The notes: a model not told the origin generated them from the letters alone. A stretch of DNA of 22,784 bases from JACPAP01 sp035287045 (GCA_035287045.1 DATECF010000181.1:1-22784), one strand, 5' to 3'; positions 15,062-22,784 are shown, counted from the stretch's first letter. Program-made: numbers and translations.

Positions 15062-15987
15062 TAGAGCTTCACGATCGCGATCGTCTCCCGCACCGACTCC
15101 GCGGACTTGTTCAGCGCCGCCTGCTCGGCGTCCGTCAGCTCCACCTCGATGACTTGCTCCAGCCCCTTCGCGCCGAGCTTGCAGGGGACCCCTAGGTAGA
15201 TCTCCTTCAGGCCGTATTCCCCTTCCAACCAGGCGGCGCACGGCAGCACCCGATGCTTGTTGCGCACGATGGCTTCCACCATCTGCACCGCCGCGGCCGA
15301 CGGCGCGTAGTAGGCCGAGCCGGTCTTCAGGTAGTTCACGATCTCGCCGCCGCCGCCCCGCGTCCGCTGGACGATGGCGTCGAGCTTCTTGGCATCCAGC
15401 AGCTGCGTGACCGGAATCCCGCTCACGGTGGTGTAGGAGATCAACGGCACCATGGTGTCGCCGTGGCCGCCCAGCACCATGGCCTGGATGTCCTCCACCG
15501 AGACCTGCAGGGCGTCCGCCAGGAAGGTCCGGTACCGGGCCGTATCCAGCACGCCGGCCATGCCAACCACCCGTTCCCGGGGGAACCCGGTCACCTGCTT
15601 GGTGACCCAGCACATCACGTCGAGCGGGTTGGACACCACCACCACGATCGCCTGCGGAGACGCTTTCTTGATCTCCAGACTCACGGCCTTGACGATGTCC
15701 GCGTTGGTCTTCACCAGGTCGTCCCGGCTCATGCCCGGCTTCCGGGCGATCCCGGCGGTCACCACGAAGATCTCGCTGCCCTTGGCCGGGCCGTAGTCGT
15801 TGGCCCCGGTCACCCGGGTATCGAACCCCTCGATGGGGCCGGTCTGCCATTGGTCCAGTCCCTTGCCCTGCGGGATGCCTTCGATGACGTCGAGCAGGAC
15901 GACTTCGCCGGCCAGCTCTTTCTCCGCCAGCCGCTGTGCCAGCGTGGCGCCGACGTTCCCGGCGCCCACCACGGTGATCTTCTTCAT
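15061..15987 (-). CDS. mdh: Malate dehydrogenase, LDH-like type
   Basis: 308 residues. NAD-binding loop VGAGNVGATLA and Asp33 at the end of strand 2 (LLDVIEG), favouring NAD over NADP. The active site has His175 in GGHGDTM with Asp148 (GVLDTAR), Arg151, and Arg82/Arg88 in ARKPGMSRDDL, the arginine pattern that marks malate rather than lactate specificity. It converts malate and oxaloacetate in the TCA cycle. The start overlaps the trmL stop as ATGA. The gene faces sdhB, so two TCA cycle loci are adjacent but on opposite strands. Confidence 0.95.
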   Translation of the reverse strand: MKKITVVGAGNVGATLAQRLAEKELAGEVVLLDVIEGIPQGKGLDQWQTGPIEGFDTRVTGANDYGPAKGSEIFVVTAGIARKPGMSRDDLVKTNADIVKAVSLEIKKASPQAIVVVVSNPLDVMCWVTKQVTGFPRERVVGMAGVLDTARYRTFLADALQVSVEDIQAMVLGGHGDTMVPLISYTTVSGIPVTQLLDAKKLDAIVQRTRGGGGEIVNYLKTGSAYYAPSAAAVQMVEAIVRNKHRVLPCAAWLEGEYGLKEIYLGVPCKLGAKGLEQVIEVELTDAEQAALNKSAESVRETIAIVKL

Positions 15988-16556
15988 GATTCGCTCTGGC
16001 CCTCTTCCGGTCCCGATGCTTGGGTCGTGGGGAGTACCCGGCCGCGGCGCGGCCGGCGGGGACGCTCGGTGGGGGCTTCCGTGGGCGGCGTCCCATCGTC
16101 GAGTTGGGCGCCCACGCGCCGGAGGGCTTCGTACAGTACGATGCCGGCGGCCGTCGCGAGGTTGAGGCTGCGTACGGCCGGCCGCATGGGGATCCGATAC
16201 ACCCGCTCAGGGTGCTTTTCCCGGATCCGTTCCGGTAGCCCCATGGTCTCGTTCCCGAACACCAGCACCGAGTTCGAGGCGAAGGGCGCCGAGAAGTATG
16301 ATTGACCGCCGTGCGCGGAGAAGTAGAGACAGCGATCCCGCGAGACCGCGTCACGAAACTCCCGCCACGAGGGGTGAACCCAGAGGTCCACCTCGTTCCA
16401 GTAGTCCAACCCGGCCCGCCGGAGCTGGTCGTCGTCCAGGGAGAACCCCAGCGGCTCGATCAACTGGAGCGAGGTGTCGGTGGCGGCGCAGAGGCGCGCG
16501 ATGTTGCCGGTGTTGGGCGGGATCTGGGGCTCGATGACCACCACGGTCAGGCTCAT
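15984..16556 (-). CDS. trmL: tRNA (cytidine/uridine-34 2'-O)-methyltransferase, SPOUT family
   Basis: 190 residues. TrmL signatures are IEPQIPPNTGNIARLCAA near the start, EPLGFSLDDDQLRRAGLDYW, LVFGNETMGLP and IPMRPAVRSLNLATAAGIV. This is the knotted SPOUT fold that binds S-adenosylmethionine. The enzyme methylates the wobble base of certain tRNA-Leu. A 30-residue Arg/Pro-rich C-terminal tail goes beyond the usual length of about 155. The ATG at 16556 overlaps the moaE stop as ATGA, and the stop overlaps mdh in the same way. Confidence 0.92.
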   Translation of the reverse strand: MSLTVVVIEPQIPPNTGNIARLCAATDTSLQLIEPLGFSLDDDQLRRAGLDYWNEVDLWVHPSWREFRDAVSRDRCLYFSAHGGQSYFSAPFASNSVLVFGNETMGLPERIREKHPERVYRIPMRPAVRSLNLATAAGIVLYEALRRVGAQLDDGTPPTEAPTERPRRPRRGRVLPTTQASGPEEGQSES

Positions 16557-17029
16557 CGGGGTCCCCCTGCCCCTCCTGCCTCTTCTGCTTCTTCTGCCGG
16601 TTCTGCTCCGGCTTGAGCCTCCCGCCACCGCCGGGTGCCATCGTCCATGACCTCCTGCTTCCACACCGGCAGGCGCCGTTTCACTTCCTCGATGACATAC
16701 CGGCACGCGGCGAACGCGTCCGCCCTGTGGGGCATGGCCGCCGCGATGGCGATGCTGGCTTCTCCGGCCGGCACCGTGCCCAGGCGGTGGCACGCGGCCA
16801 CCCGGCCGCCGGGCCAGCGCTGCCGCGCCTCGCCCAGGATGCGGTCGAACTCGGCCGCCACCATTTCCTCGTAGGCCGTGTACTCGATGGCGGTCACCGG
16901 GCCGTCGTCGGGCCCGCACCGCACCGTGCCCAGGAACAGGACTGTGCCCCCCAGGCCGGGGTGGTTCACGGCGGCCAGGAGCGCCTCCGGCTCGATGGGC
17001 CGGCGGGTGAGGTACCTGCCCTCAGCCAC
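16553..17029 (-). CDS. moaE: Molybdopterin synthase large subunit
   Basis: 158 residues. Core motifs are GGTVLFLGTVR, AIEYTAYEEM, ACHRLGTVPAGEASIAIA, and VIEEVKRRLPVWKQEV with the active-site lysines. With MoaD it adds sulfur to precursor Z to form molybdopterin. The C-terminal 20 residues are a Glu/Ala/Gly-rich tail, likely disordered. The GTG start overlaps moaD by 8 bp, so the subunits are translated together. No other molybdenum cofactor genes are in the window. Confidence 0.93.
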   Translation of the reverse strand: MAEGRYLTRRPIEPEALLAAVNHPGLGGTVLFLGTVRCGPDDGPVTAIEYTAYEEMVAAEFDRILGEARQRWPGGRVAACHRLGTVPAGEASIAIAAAMPHRADAFAACRYVIEEVKRRLPVWKQEVMDDGTRRWREAQAGAEPAEEAEEAGGAGGPR

Positions 17030-17309
17030 CGGCCAACGGGGGAAGAAGCGCCACCTGGTCGCCGTCAGCCAGCGCGTGGTTCGGGAGGACGTGGGCCAGC
17101 TTGACCGCCGCCAGCGGTCGGGTGGGGATCTGCTCGCCGTTCCTGGCCTGCCGGCGCACGGCAGCCACCGCGTCCGCTACGGTAGCTCCAGGCGGCAACT
17201 CGAGGGAGACGCTCTCGGTGCCGGCCAACTCCGCGTACTGGGCGAAGAGCCGCACCGTGACTTTGATAGCGGTAAGGGAATCGGTCTGCGGGGCCACCCG
17301 GAACTGCAT
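17022..17309 (-). CDS. moaD: Molybdopterin synthase small (sulfur carrier) subunit
   Basis: 95 residues with a ubiquitin-like fold: IKVTVRLFAQYAELAG, LELPPGATVADAVAAV, and a C-terminal PPLAGG ending in the di-glycine that is activated and thiocarboxylated. The first 14 residues precede the core and a GTG at codon 5 is an alternative start. No strong ribosome site is visible before the ATG at 17309. It overlaps moaE and follows the HU gene by 31 bp. Confidence 0.88.
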   Translation of the reverse strand: MQFRVAPQTDSLTAIKVTVRLFAQYAELAGTESVSLELPPGATVADAVAAVRRQARNGEQIPTRPLAAVKLAHVLPNHALADGDQVALLPPLAGG

Positions 17310-17340
17310 AGCAGGGAAGAATATACCCCGCGACGGCGGT

Positions 17341-17658
17341 TTAGGCTTGCGGCACTCGCTCGGTTGCCTCGGCGACCATCGCTCGGAGCTCCTTGGAGGG
17401 CTTGAACACCGGCACCGGGCGGGCGGCCACTTCTACCGGATCGCCGGTGCGGGGGTTTCTCGCCATGCGGGTCTTGCGCTTGCGGATCTTGAAGGTGCCG
17501 AACCCGCGGACCTCGATATTGTGCTGCTCCGACAGGGCGGCCTTGACCGCGTCGAGAAACGCGTCAACCACCCGGGCGCAGTCCTTTTTCGAGATCATCG
17601 GCCCGGCCGTCCGGGCGATGGTCGCGGTCACCTTCTCAACGAGATCGGCCTTGGTCAT
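17341..17658 (-). CDS. HU/IHF-family DNA-binding protein
   Basis: 105 residues: MTKADLVEKVT, a helical dimer region, IEVRGFGTFKIRKRKTRMARNPRTG and VFKPSKELRAMV, the standard HU signature with the DNA-binding arms. It is about 15 residues longer than E. coli HU, with a short C-terminal tail. It bends and compacts DNA. The ATG has an AGGGGGAACGG ribosome site. The upstream region carries a very good promoter (17727-17755) and a hairpin with a T9 run, so expression may be regulated in the leader. It is probably the first gene of the HU-moaD-moaE-trmL-mdh transcript. Confidence 0.93.
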   Translation of the reverse strand: MTKADLVEKVTATIARTAGPMISKKDCARVVDAFLDAVKAALSEQHNIEVRGFGTFKIRKRKTRMARNPRTGDPVEVAARPVPVFKPSKELRAMVAEATERVPQA

Positions 17659-17680
17659 CCGTTCCCCCTGCTGGGGCGGC

Positions 17681-17724
17681 CTCGGCGGGGAAAAAAAAAG
17701 CCCCGAGCCGAGCGACGCGGGGGG
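17681..17724 (-). terminator. carA terminator with alternative antiterminator-like hairpin in the HU leader
   Basis: On the minus strand CCCCG (17718-17722) can pair with CGGGG (17701-17705), followed by T9 (17691-17699), a terminator for the carA transcript. An alternative, stronger stem pairs 17701-17712 with 17681-17690 (CTCGG and CGGGG with their partners, 10 bp) and places the U-run in the loop. The two stems share the CGGGG segment and exclude each other. Confidence 0.55.
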
Positions 17725-17726
17725 TC

Positions 17727-17755
17727 AACATATGGGCTTACCTATTGACTGTCAA
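17727..17755 (-). promoter_or_regulatory. Sigma-70 promoter of the HU gene, overlapping the end of carA
   Basis: TTGACA (17750-17755) and TATGTT (17727-17732), exactly 17 bp apart on the minus strand, close to consensus. The -35 lies in the last codons of carA. The expected start point, near 17720, falls inside the left half of the terminator stem. Confidence 0.65.
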
Positions 17756-18845
17756 GAGCTTGGAGGAACTCTCGGAAGTGGGTCCTCGCGTCATGGGGGC
17801 CCGGTGAGGCCTCCGGATGGTACTGCACGGCCGAAATGGGGAGCTCCTTGTGCCTGAGGCCTTCCACCGTGTCATCATTGAGGTTACGGTGCGTCACCTC
17901 AAGTGATTTGGCACCTGGGACCTCCTTACCTGTTCCCCTGACTGCAAATCCGTGGTTTTGGCTGGTTATCAGGACTCGCCCCGTCTCAAGGTCACGGACC
18001 GGATGATTCCCGCCCCGGTGCCCGTACGGGAGCTTGACCGTCTCCCCGCCGAACGCGAGCCCGATGAGCTGGTGACCCAGGCAGATGCCAAACGTGGGCA
18101 AGCCATCCCTGGTGAGCTCCCGGATCACGGGCAGGGCGTACTCCACGGCGGCAGGGTCTCCCGGGCCGTTCGACAAGAACAGACCGTCCGGGTCGATCTC
18201 CCGCACTCGTGCAGCGGGCGTGGACGCGGGAACCACGGTCACCCGGCAAGCGAGGGAGGTGAACACCCGGAGAATGTTCTCTTTCATGCCGAAATCGTAG
18301 GCCACGACGTGGTGCCGGGCCTGGGGATCGCCCACCTCCCGCTCGCCACTGACGGTGGCCCGCGACGCCAGGTCCTGCCCCTCCATGCGGGGGCTGGCCT
18401 CCAAGGCGGCTCGCGCCTCCGCCCCAGGCTCCGTCCCCTGCGCCACGATGCCTCGCATCGCCCCGGCGGAACGGATGTGGCGGGTGAGCTTACGGGTGTC
18501 CACGCCTTCCAGGACCGGGACGTCACCGCCGGCCAGCCAGTCGTCCAGCGCACCCCCGGCGCGCCAGTTGGAATGGGCCTGTGACAACTCCCGGACCACG
18601 ACCCCGTTCACCTGGGGTTTGGGAGACTCCAGGTCTTCCTGGTTGACCCCGTAGTTGCCGATCATGGGGGCCGTCATGACGACGATCTGGCCCAGGTAGG
18701 ATGGGTCCGTGAACACCTCCTGGTACCCGGTGAGATTGGTGGTGAAGACCACCTCGCCAGGGGTGACTGAAAACGGACGGCGCGTGAATCCAGGGAACCA
18801 CGCGCCGTCTTCGAGCAGAACGAAAGCGGGGCCGGGTTCGGTCAC
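17742..18845 (-). CDS. carA: Carbamoyl-phosphate synthase small subunit
   Basis: 367 residues. The N-terminal domain shows FTTNLTGYQEVFTDPSY and IGNYGVN. The glutaminase domain has the nucleophile Cys255 in FGICLGHQ and His343/Glu345 in YHPEASPGP. It releases ammonia from glutamine for CarB, feeding arginine and pyrimidine synthesis; carB is not in the window. The GTG start lies 4 bp after secG. It is the last gene of the glycolytic operon before the terminator. Confidence 0.95.
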   Translation of the reverse strand: MTEPGPAFVLLEDGAWFPGFTRRPFSVTPGEVVFTTNLTGYQEVFTDPSYLGQIVVMTAPMIGNYGVNQEDLESPKPQVNGVVVRELSQAHSNWRAGGALDDWLAGGDVPVLEGVDTRKLTRHIRSAGAMRGIVAQGTEPGAEARAALEASPRMEGQDLASRATVSGEREVGDPQARHHVVAYDFGMKENILRVFTSLACRVTVVPASTPAARVREIDPDGLFLSNGPGDPAAVEYALPVIRELTRDGLPTFGICLGHQLIGLAFGGETVKLPYGHRGGNHPVRDLETGRVLITSQNHGFAVRGTGKEVPGAKSLEVTHRNLNDDTVEGLRHKELPISAVQYHPEASPGPHDARTHFREFLQALDSQ

Positions 18846-18849
18846 GCGC

Positions 18850-19200
18850 CTATCTGGGAACCGGGTTCGGCGTGGCGGGTGGCTGCGTGGCCGGCTGCTC
18901 CTGCAGGGGCAGCGGCGCGACCGGCATTGGGGCCGGCGCCTGTTGCTCCAGCACCGAACGGGGCGCCGCGCCGCGCGCGCCCACGCCCGCGAGAATCAGG
19001 GAAAGGCCCAAGAAGATCCCGCCGCACCACCAGGAGAGCTTGGTGAGGATGGTGACCGCCTGACGGCCGCCCAGGAAAGTGTCGGTGGACGCGCCGCCGC
19101 CCAGGCTTGCCAGGCCACCGCCCTGCCCCGCCTGCAGCAGAACGACGACCGCGAGGACGATCGAGTCCAGAATCAGGAGGATCAGCAGGAAGGTGAACAT
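18850..19200 (-). CDS. secG: Protein translocase subunit SecG
   Basis: 116 residues: helix 1 (MFTFLLILLILDSIVLAVVVLLQ), the conserved QAGQGGGLASLGGG loop with TDTFLGGRQAVTILTK, helix 2 (GIFLGLSLILAGV), then a Pro/Ala/Gln-rich cytosolic or periplasmic tail of about 45 residues. It is an accessory part of the SecYEG channel. I chose the ATG at 19200. A TTG at 19239 would overlap the tpiA stop as TTGA, adds 13 residues and is a real alternative. The link of secG to tpiA is common in many bacteria. Confidence 0.9.
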   Translation of the reverse strand: MFTFLLILLILDSIVLAVVVLLQAGQGGGLASLGGGASTDTFLGGRQAVTILTKLSWWCGGIFLGLSLILAGVGARGAAPRSVLEQQAPAPMPVAPLPLQEQPATQPPATPNPVPR

Positions 19201-19235
19201 GTCGGGGCGAATCTTACCGAGGTCGGGGGGCTCGG

Positions 19236-19988
19236 TCAATTCACCGGGAGGGAGACGAGCTGGGCCCAGGCCGTGGCATCCAGTGACGCGCCGCCCACCA
19301 GCACGCCGTCAATCTCGGGCTGGGCCAGCAGCTCCGCCCCATTCTTGAGGTTCACGCTCCCTCCGTATAACACGGTGACGTCGTCCCGCGTTACCCCGCG
19401 CGCCTCGAACCAGCCCCGGATGGAACGATGGACGTCCGCGGCGTCAGCGGGCGTGGCGTTCCGGCCGGTGCCAATAGCCCACACCGGCTCGTAGGCGACG
19501 ATCACCCTGGCGAGCGTGGCGGCGGGGAGACCCTCCAGCACCGTGAGCTGGCGCTCGACCACGGCCCAGGTCTTCCCCGCTTCGCGCTCCTCCAGCTTTT
19601 CACCCACGCAGAACACCGGCACCAACCCCGCGTCGAGGAGCGCCCGCGCCTTCTTCCCGGACTCCTCGTCCTTCTCGCCGAACACGTGCCGGCGCTCCGA
19701 GTGTCCCACGATGGCGCCCTTGGCCCCGGCTTCCACCAGCATGGGTACGCTGAGCTCGCCCGTAAACGCGCCCTTGGGCTCCCAGTGGACGTTCTGCACG
19801 CCGGCACCGAGGTCGGGCCGGCCCCGGACCAGATCGAGCACGGTGGTGAAGGAGATGGCGGGGGGGAAGAACCACACGTCGCGGTCGGTGCGGAGGGCAT
19901 ACTGCTCCAGGAAGGTGCCGATGACGCCACGGGCAGCTCCCGGCCCATGGTGCATCTTCCAGTTGGCGGCGAACAGTCGGCGTCTCAC
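19236..19988 (-). CDS. tpiA: Triosephosphate isomerase
   Basis: 250 residues, full length. Substrate residues Asn9 and Lys11 are in FAANWKMH; catalytic His96 is in IVGHSERRH and Glu167 in AYEPVWAIGTG; the phosphate loop is YGGSVN. It interconverts dihydroxyacetone phosphate and glyceraldehyde 3-phosphate. The GTG start overlaps the pgk stop as GTGA. A longer frame upstream only overlays pgk. Confidence 0.96.
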   Translation of the reverse strand: MRRRLFAANWKMHHGPGAARGVIGTFLEQYALRTDRDVWFFPPAISFTTVLDLVRGRPDLGAGVQNVHWEPKGAFTGELSVPMLVEAGAKGAIVGHSERRHVFGEKDEESGKKARALLDAGLVPVFCVGEKLEEREAGKTWAVVERQLTVLEGLPAATLARVIVAYEPVWAIGTGRNATPADAADVHRSIRGWFEARGVTRDDVTVLYGGSVNLKNGAELLAQPEIDGVLVGGASLDATAWAQLVSLPVN

Positions 19989-21178
19989 GCGTCGTCCAGG
20001 GCTGCGACGCCGGGCAGGACCTTCCCTTCCATAAACTCGAGTGCGGCACCGCCTCCGGTTGAAACGTGGGATACCTTGGTCTCGAGCCCCGCCGCCGCCA
20101 CGGCCGCCGCCGAGTCGCCGCCGCCGACGATGGTCGTGGCTCCCTTGGCGGTCGCGGCGGCCAGCGCCCGCGCCAGGGCCAAGGTACCGGCGTCGAAGGG
20201 CGGGGTCTCGAACACCCCCATGGGGCCGTTCCATACCACGGTCCTCGCGCCCGCGATGCGGCGCGCGAAGTCCTTGCGCGTCGCCTCATCAATGTCGTAC
20301 ACGGCCCACCCGCGGCGAATGCCGTCTCGCGGCACCGACTGCGTGGCCACCCCGGCCTTGAGCTCCGTCGCCACCACGGCGCCCGCCGGCAGGACCAGCT
20401 TGGTACCCGCCTGCTCCAGCAGATCCCTGGCCCGCTCCACCTTGTCGCGCTCCACCAGGGAGTTGCCCACCTCGAAATCCATGGCGAGGAAGAACGTGCA
20501 GGCCATGGCGCCGCCGATCAGCAGCTCGTCCACCTTGGGCAACAGGTGGTGGATGACCTCGATCTTGTCAGAGACTTTGGCCCCGCCCAGCACGGCCACG
20601 AAGGGCCGTTTGGGCCGCTCCAGTGCGGTGCCCAGGTATTCCAGCTCCTTGGCCATGAGGAATCCGGCCACGGCCGGCTTCAGCAGATGGGCGACGGCCT
20701 CGGTGGAGGAATGCGCGCGATGCGCCGACCCGAAGGCGTCGTTGACGTACAGGTCCCCCAGCTTCGCCAGGGCCCGGGCCAGGCCGGCGTCGTTCTTCTC
20801 CTCGCCGGGAAAGAACCGGGTGTTTTCGACCAGCGCCACCTCCCCGCGCTTGAGCTGCCGGCTCTGCCGCTCCGCGCCATCGGCCAGGGGCTCCGCGATG
20901 AACGTTACCGGGGCGCCCAGCAGCTTCTCCAGCGCGCCCGCCACCGGTTTGAGGGAGTACTTGGGGTCCGGGCCGCCCTTGGGCCGGCCCAGGTGGGACA
21001 GCAGAATGACCCGGCAGCCCTTGCCCACCAGCCACGTGATGGTGGGCAACGCGGCTCGGATGCGGGTGTCATCGCTCACCTGCCCTTGCGCCAGCGGCAC
21101 GTTGAAATCCACCCGCACCAGGGCCCGCAGGCCTTCCAGGGGCTGTTTCTCCAGCGCGGTCAGCGTGCGCTTGTTCAC
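19985..21178 (-). CDS. pgk: Phosphoglycerate kinase
   Basis: 397 residues. Signatures are LVRVDFNVPL, LLSHLGRPKG, VENTRFFPGEEKN, VLGGAKVSDKI, VWNGPMGVFE and the nucleotide loop IVGGGDSAAAV. It makes ATP from 1,3-bisphosphoglycerate. The GTG at 21178 overlaps the gap stop as GTGA. In-frame codons before it lie in the gap coding region, so the longer reading is rejected. Confidence 0.96.
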   Translation of the reverse strand: MNKRTLTALEKQPLEGLRALVRVDFNVPLAQGQVSDDTRIRAALPTITWLVGKGCRVILLSHLGRPKGGPDPKYSLKPVAGALEKLLGAPVTFIAEPLADGAERQSRQLKRGEVALVENTRFFPGEEKNDAGLARALAKLGDLYVNDAFGSAHRAHSSTEAVAHLLKPAVAGFLMAKELEYLGTALERPKRPFVAVLGGAKVSDKIEVIHHLLPKVDELLIGGAMACTFFLAMDFEVGNSLVERDKVERARDLLEQAGTKLVLPAGAVVATELKAGVATQSVPRDGIRRGWAVYDIDEATRKDFARRIAGARTVVWNGPMGVFETPPFDAGTLALARALAAATAKGATTIVGGGDSAAAVAAAGLETKVSHVSTGGGAALEFMEGKVLPGVAALDDA

Positions 21179-22182
21179 AGCTTGGATGCCACCAGCTCGA
21201 GGAGATCCACGCACCGCATGGCGTAGCCCATCTCGTTGTCATACCAGGACGATACATGGACCAGGGTGCCGTCAATGACCTGGGTGCTCATGGCATCCAC
21301 CGTGCTGGAGTGCGGATCGCCGATGTAATCGCTGGAGACCAGCGGCTCATCGCTCACGGCCAGGATGCCCTTCATGGAGCCCGCCGCGGCCTTGCGGAAC
21401 GCGGCGTTCACCGCCTCCACGTCGGTCTTCTGGGACACCACGCACGTGAGGTCCACCACCGACACGTCGGCCGTCGGTACTCGGAGGGAGACGCCGTCCA
21501 GCTTGCCCTTGAGCTCCGGCAGCACCAGCGCGGTGGCCTTGGCGGCTCCGGTCGTCGTGGGGATGATGTTCAGCGCCGCGGCGCGGGCCCGCCGCAGGTC
21601 CTTGTGCGGCAGATCCAGCACCCGCTGATCGTTGGTGTAGCTGTGCACCGTGGTCATGAACCCGCGCTCGAACCCGAAGGTGTCCAGCACCACTTTCACC
21701 ACCGGCACCAGGCAGTTGGTGGTGCACGACGCGTTCGACAGGACGTGGTGCTTGGTGGGGTCGTACGCCTGGTGGTTCACGCCCATCACGATGGTGAGGT
21801 CTTCCTTCTTGGCGGGCGCGCTGATGATGACCTTCCTGGCGCCCGCGCTCAGGTGGGCGGCTGCCTTGTCGCGTTCGGTGAAGAGGCCCGTGGACTCCAG
21901 CACGATGTCCACGCCCAGGTCTTTCCACGGGAGCTGGGCGGGGTCCTTGGAGGACAACACCCGCACCGGCTTTCCGTTGACCTTGATGCCGTCGCCGCTG
22001 GCCTCGGCCGTACCCCCGAACCGGCCATGGACCGAGTCGTACCTGAACAGGTGCGCCAGGGTCTTGGGGTCGGTGACGTCGTTGACGGCGACGACGTCCA
22101 GGTTGGCCTTGGCGTTGGCGATGCTTCGCAGCACCAACCGCCCGATCCGCCCGAATCCGTTGATCCCGATCTTCACGGCCAT
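21175..22182 (-). CDS. gap: Glyceraldehyde-3-phosphate dehydrogenase
   Basis: 335 residues. The NAD-binding start is KIGINGFGRIGRLVLR, catalytic Cys153 is in SNASCTTNCLVPV, with the partner His in TTVHSYTNDQ. It oxidises glyceraldehyde 3-phosphate to 1,3-bisphosphoglycerate. The ATG has AGGA upstream, 26 bp after comF. The gene overlaps pgk by 4 bp; gap-pgk-tpiA form the classic lower-glycolysis cluster. Confidence 0.97.
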   Translation of the reverse strand: MAVKIGINGFGRIGRLVLRSIANAKANLDVVAVNDVTDPKTLAHLFRYDSVHGRFGGTAEASGDGIKVNGKPVRVLSSKDPAQLPWKDLGVDIVLESTGLFTERDKAAAHLSAGARKVIISAPAKKEDLTIVMGVNHQAYDPTKHHVLSNASCTTNCLVPVVKVVLDTFGFERGFMTTVHSYTNDQRVLDLPHKDLRRARAAALNIIPTTTGAAKATALVLPELKGKLDGVSLRVPTADVSVVDLTCVVSQKTDVEAVNAAFRKAAAGSMKGILAVSDEPLVSSDYIGDPHSSTVDAMSTQVIDGTLVHVSSWYDNEMGYAMRCVDLLELVASKL

Positions 22183-22208
22183 GTGGTGTAGTCCTGTGCA
22201 GTCGTTGG

Positions 22209-22784
22209 TCAGGTAACCCGGCGCTCGAACGGGAGCGCGCGCGAGAACGTCACGGCGCCGACTTGCTTCCACCCTTCCCCTACCAGCGCCTGCGTTGCGG
22301 CAACCAATGTTGCTCCGGTGGTGAGCACGTCGTCTACTATAATAACGCCGCTCACCCCCCCTCCACCGGCGGCAGAAGCGGCAGCGGCGGCAGGGGCGGC
22401 GGGGGCGGCAGCGAACGCGCCCGCCACGTTGAGGGCACGCTCCTCAGGGGTCAACGCCGTCTGTGAACCGCTTTCGCCTCGCCGGGTGAGAACGTCTTCA
22501 CGCACGGGAAGGTCCCACACCAGGCCCAGCGCGCGGGCGATCAGGGCGGCCTGGTTGTAGCCGCGCGCTTGCCGGCGGCGGCGCGTGAGGGGAATGGGAG
22601 CCAGGAACCCGCCCCGCGGCCGGGCGACATGGCGGGCGATCATGCCCGCGATCAGTGCAGTCAGCCGGTGGTAGCCGCCGTACTTCAAGTGGTGCACCAT
22701 CTCCCGCGCCTCATGGCCCAGCCACACCGCGCTCCGGGCCCACACCAGCTCGGCGGGCCAGTCGCGGCAAAAGCGGCAGCCGCC
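22209..22784 (-). CDS. comF: ComF-family phosphoribosyltransferase-like protein, 5' end beyond window
   Basis: 191 codons visible, open through the right edge. The first visible residues, GGCRFCRDWPAEL, are the second CxxC pair of the usual N-terminal zinc finger. ARSAVWLGHEAREMVHHLKY, APIPLTRRRRQARGYNQAAL and the PRTase loop VIIVDDVLTTGAT are all ComF hallmarks. ComF proteins are needed for DNA uptake in competent bacteria, and relatives are widespread. Just before the PRTase loop lies a stretch of about 20 residues of almost only Ala, Pro and Gly, an unusual insertion. The gene precedes gap by 26 bp and is likely in the same operon. Confidence 0.92.
   Translation of the reverse strand, partial: GGCRFCRDWPAELVWARSAVWLGHEAREMVHHLKYGGYHRLTALIAGMIARHVARPRGGFLAPIPLTRRRRQARGYNQAALIARALGLVWDLPVREDVLTRRGESGSQTALTPEERALNVAGAFAAAPAAPAAAAASAAGGGGVSGVIIVDDVLTTGATLVAATQALVGEGWKQVGAVTFSRALPFERRVT

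Noticed and set aside
17310..17340. TATATT before moaD as a separate promoter
   Set aside because: No -35 at a suitable distance, and the gap to HU is only 31 bp; read-through from the HU promoter is simpler.

Overview
The window is GC-rich bacterial chromosome with almost every gene on the minus strand; only the succinate dehydrogenase genes run on the plus strand. The gene order comF-gap-pgk-tpiA-secG-carA, a sdhC-sdhA-sdhB operon of the single-membrane-subunit (cytochrome b558) type, very tight ATGA/GTGA overlaps and frequent GTG/TTG starts suggest a member of the Gemmatimonadota or a close relative. This placement is inferred from gene content and style; no rRNA or marker comparison was possible. 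No tRNA, rRNA, CRISPR array, transposase or phage gene was seen.

Right half (about 15.0-22.8 kb, minus strand): a housekeeping block. A partial comF leads into gap, pgk, tpiA, secG and carA, mostly with 4-nt overlaps. After a terminator-like structure with its own overlapping promoter come an HU-family DNA-binding protein, moaD, moaE, trmL and malate dehydrogenase (mdh). Convergent to mdh is the sdhCAB operon (11.3-14.7 kb, plus strand). The space between sdhB and mdh is filled by a long imperfect inverted repeat of about 295 bp. Divergent from sdhC lies a conserved-type four-helix membrane protein, followed by a secreted NlpC/P60 protein with an unusual beta-rich N-terminal region.

Middle (4.2-9.5 kb, minus strand): the most interesting block is a KaiC-KaiB pair overlapping by ATGA, followed by a PAS-type histidine kinase of the HisKA_3/NarX class and a NarL/LuxR response regulator. 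A short intergenic stretch with helically phased GAAAG boxes separates these from two further, tandemly duplicated LuxR-type regulators with an altered receiver switch residue. No kaiA-like gene is present. This looks like a non-cyanobacterial Kai signalling module wired to two-component output.

Left end (1-4.1 kb, minus strand): a likely envelope or stress operon. It encodes an lmo0937-like mini membrane protein, an M48 metallopeptidase lipoprotein, a glycine-zipper lipoprotein, two small exported proteins of unknown function, a second lmo0937-like mini protein and a GAF-domain protein. It is followed by the 5' end of a secreted Ig-like protein that runs off the window. Two copies of a roughly 100-bp element, about 3.8 kb apart, sit at the 3' ends of the last LuxR regulator and of the GAF gene, each just upstream of the next transcription unit. 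They are a candidate shared promoter or operator, possibly the output site of the neighbouring regulators.
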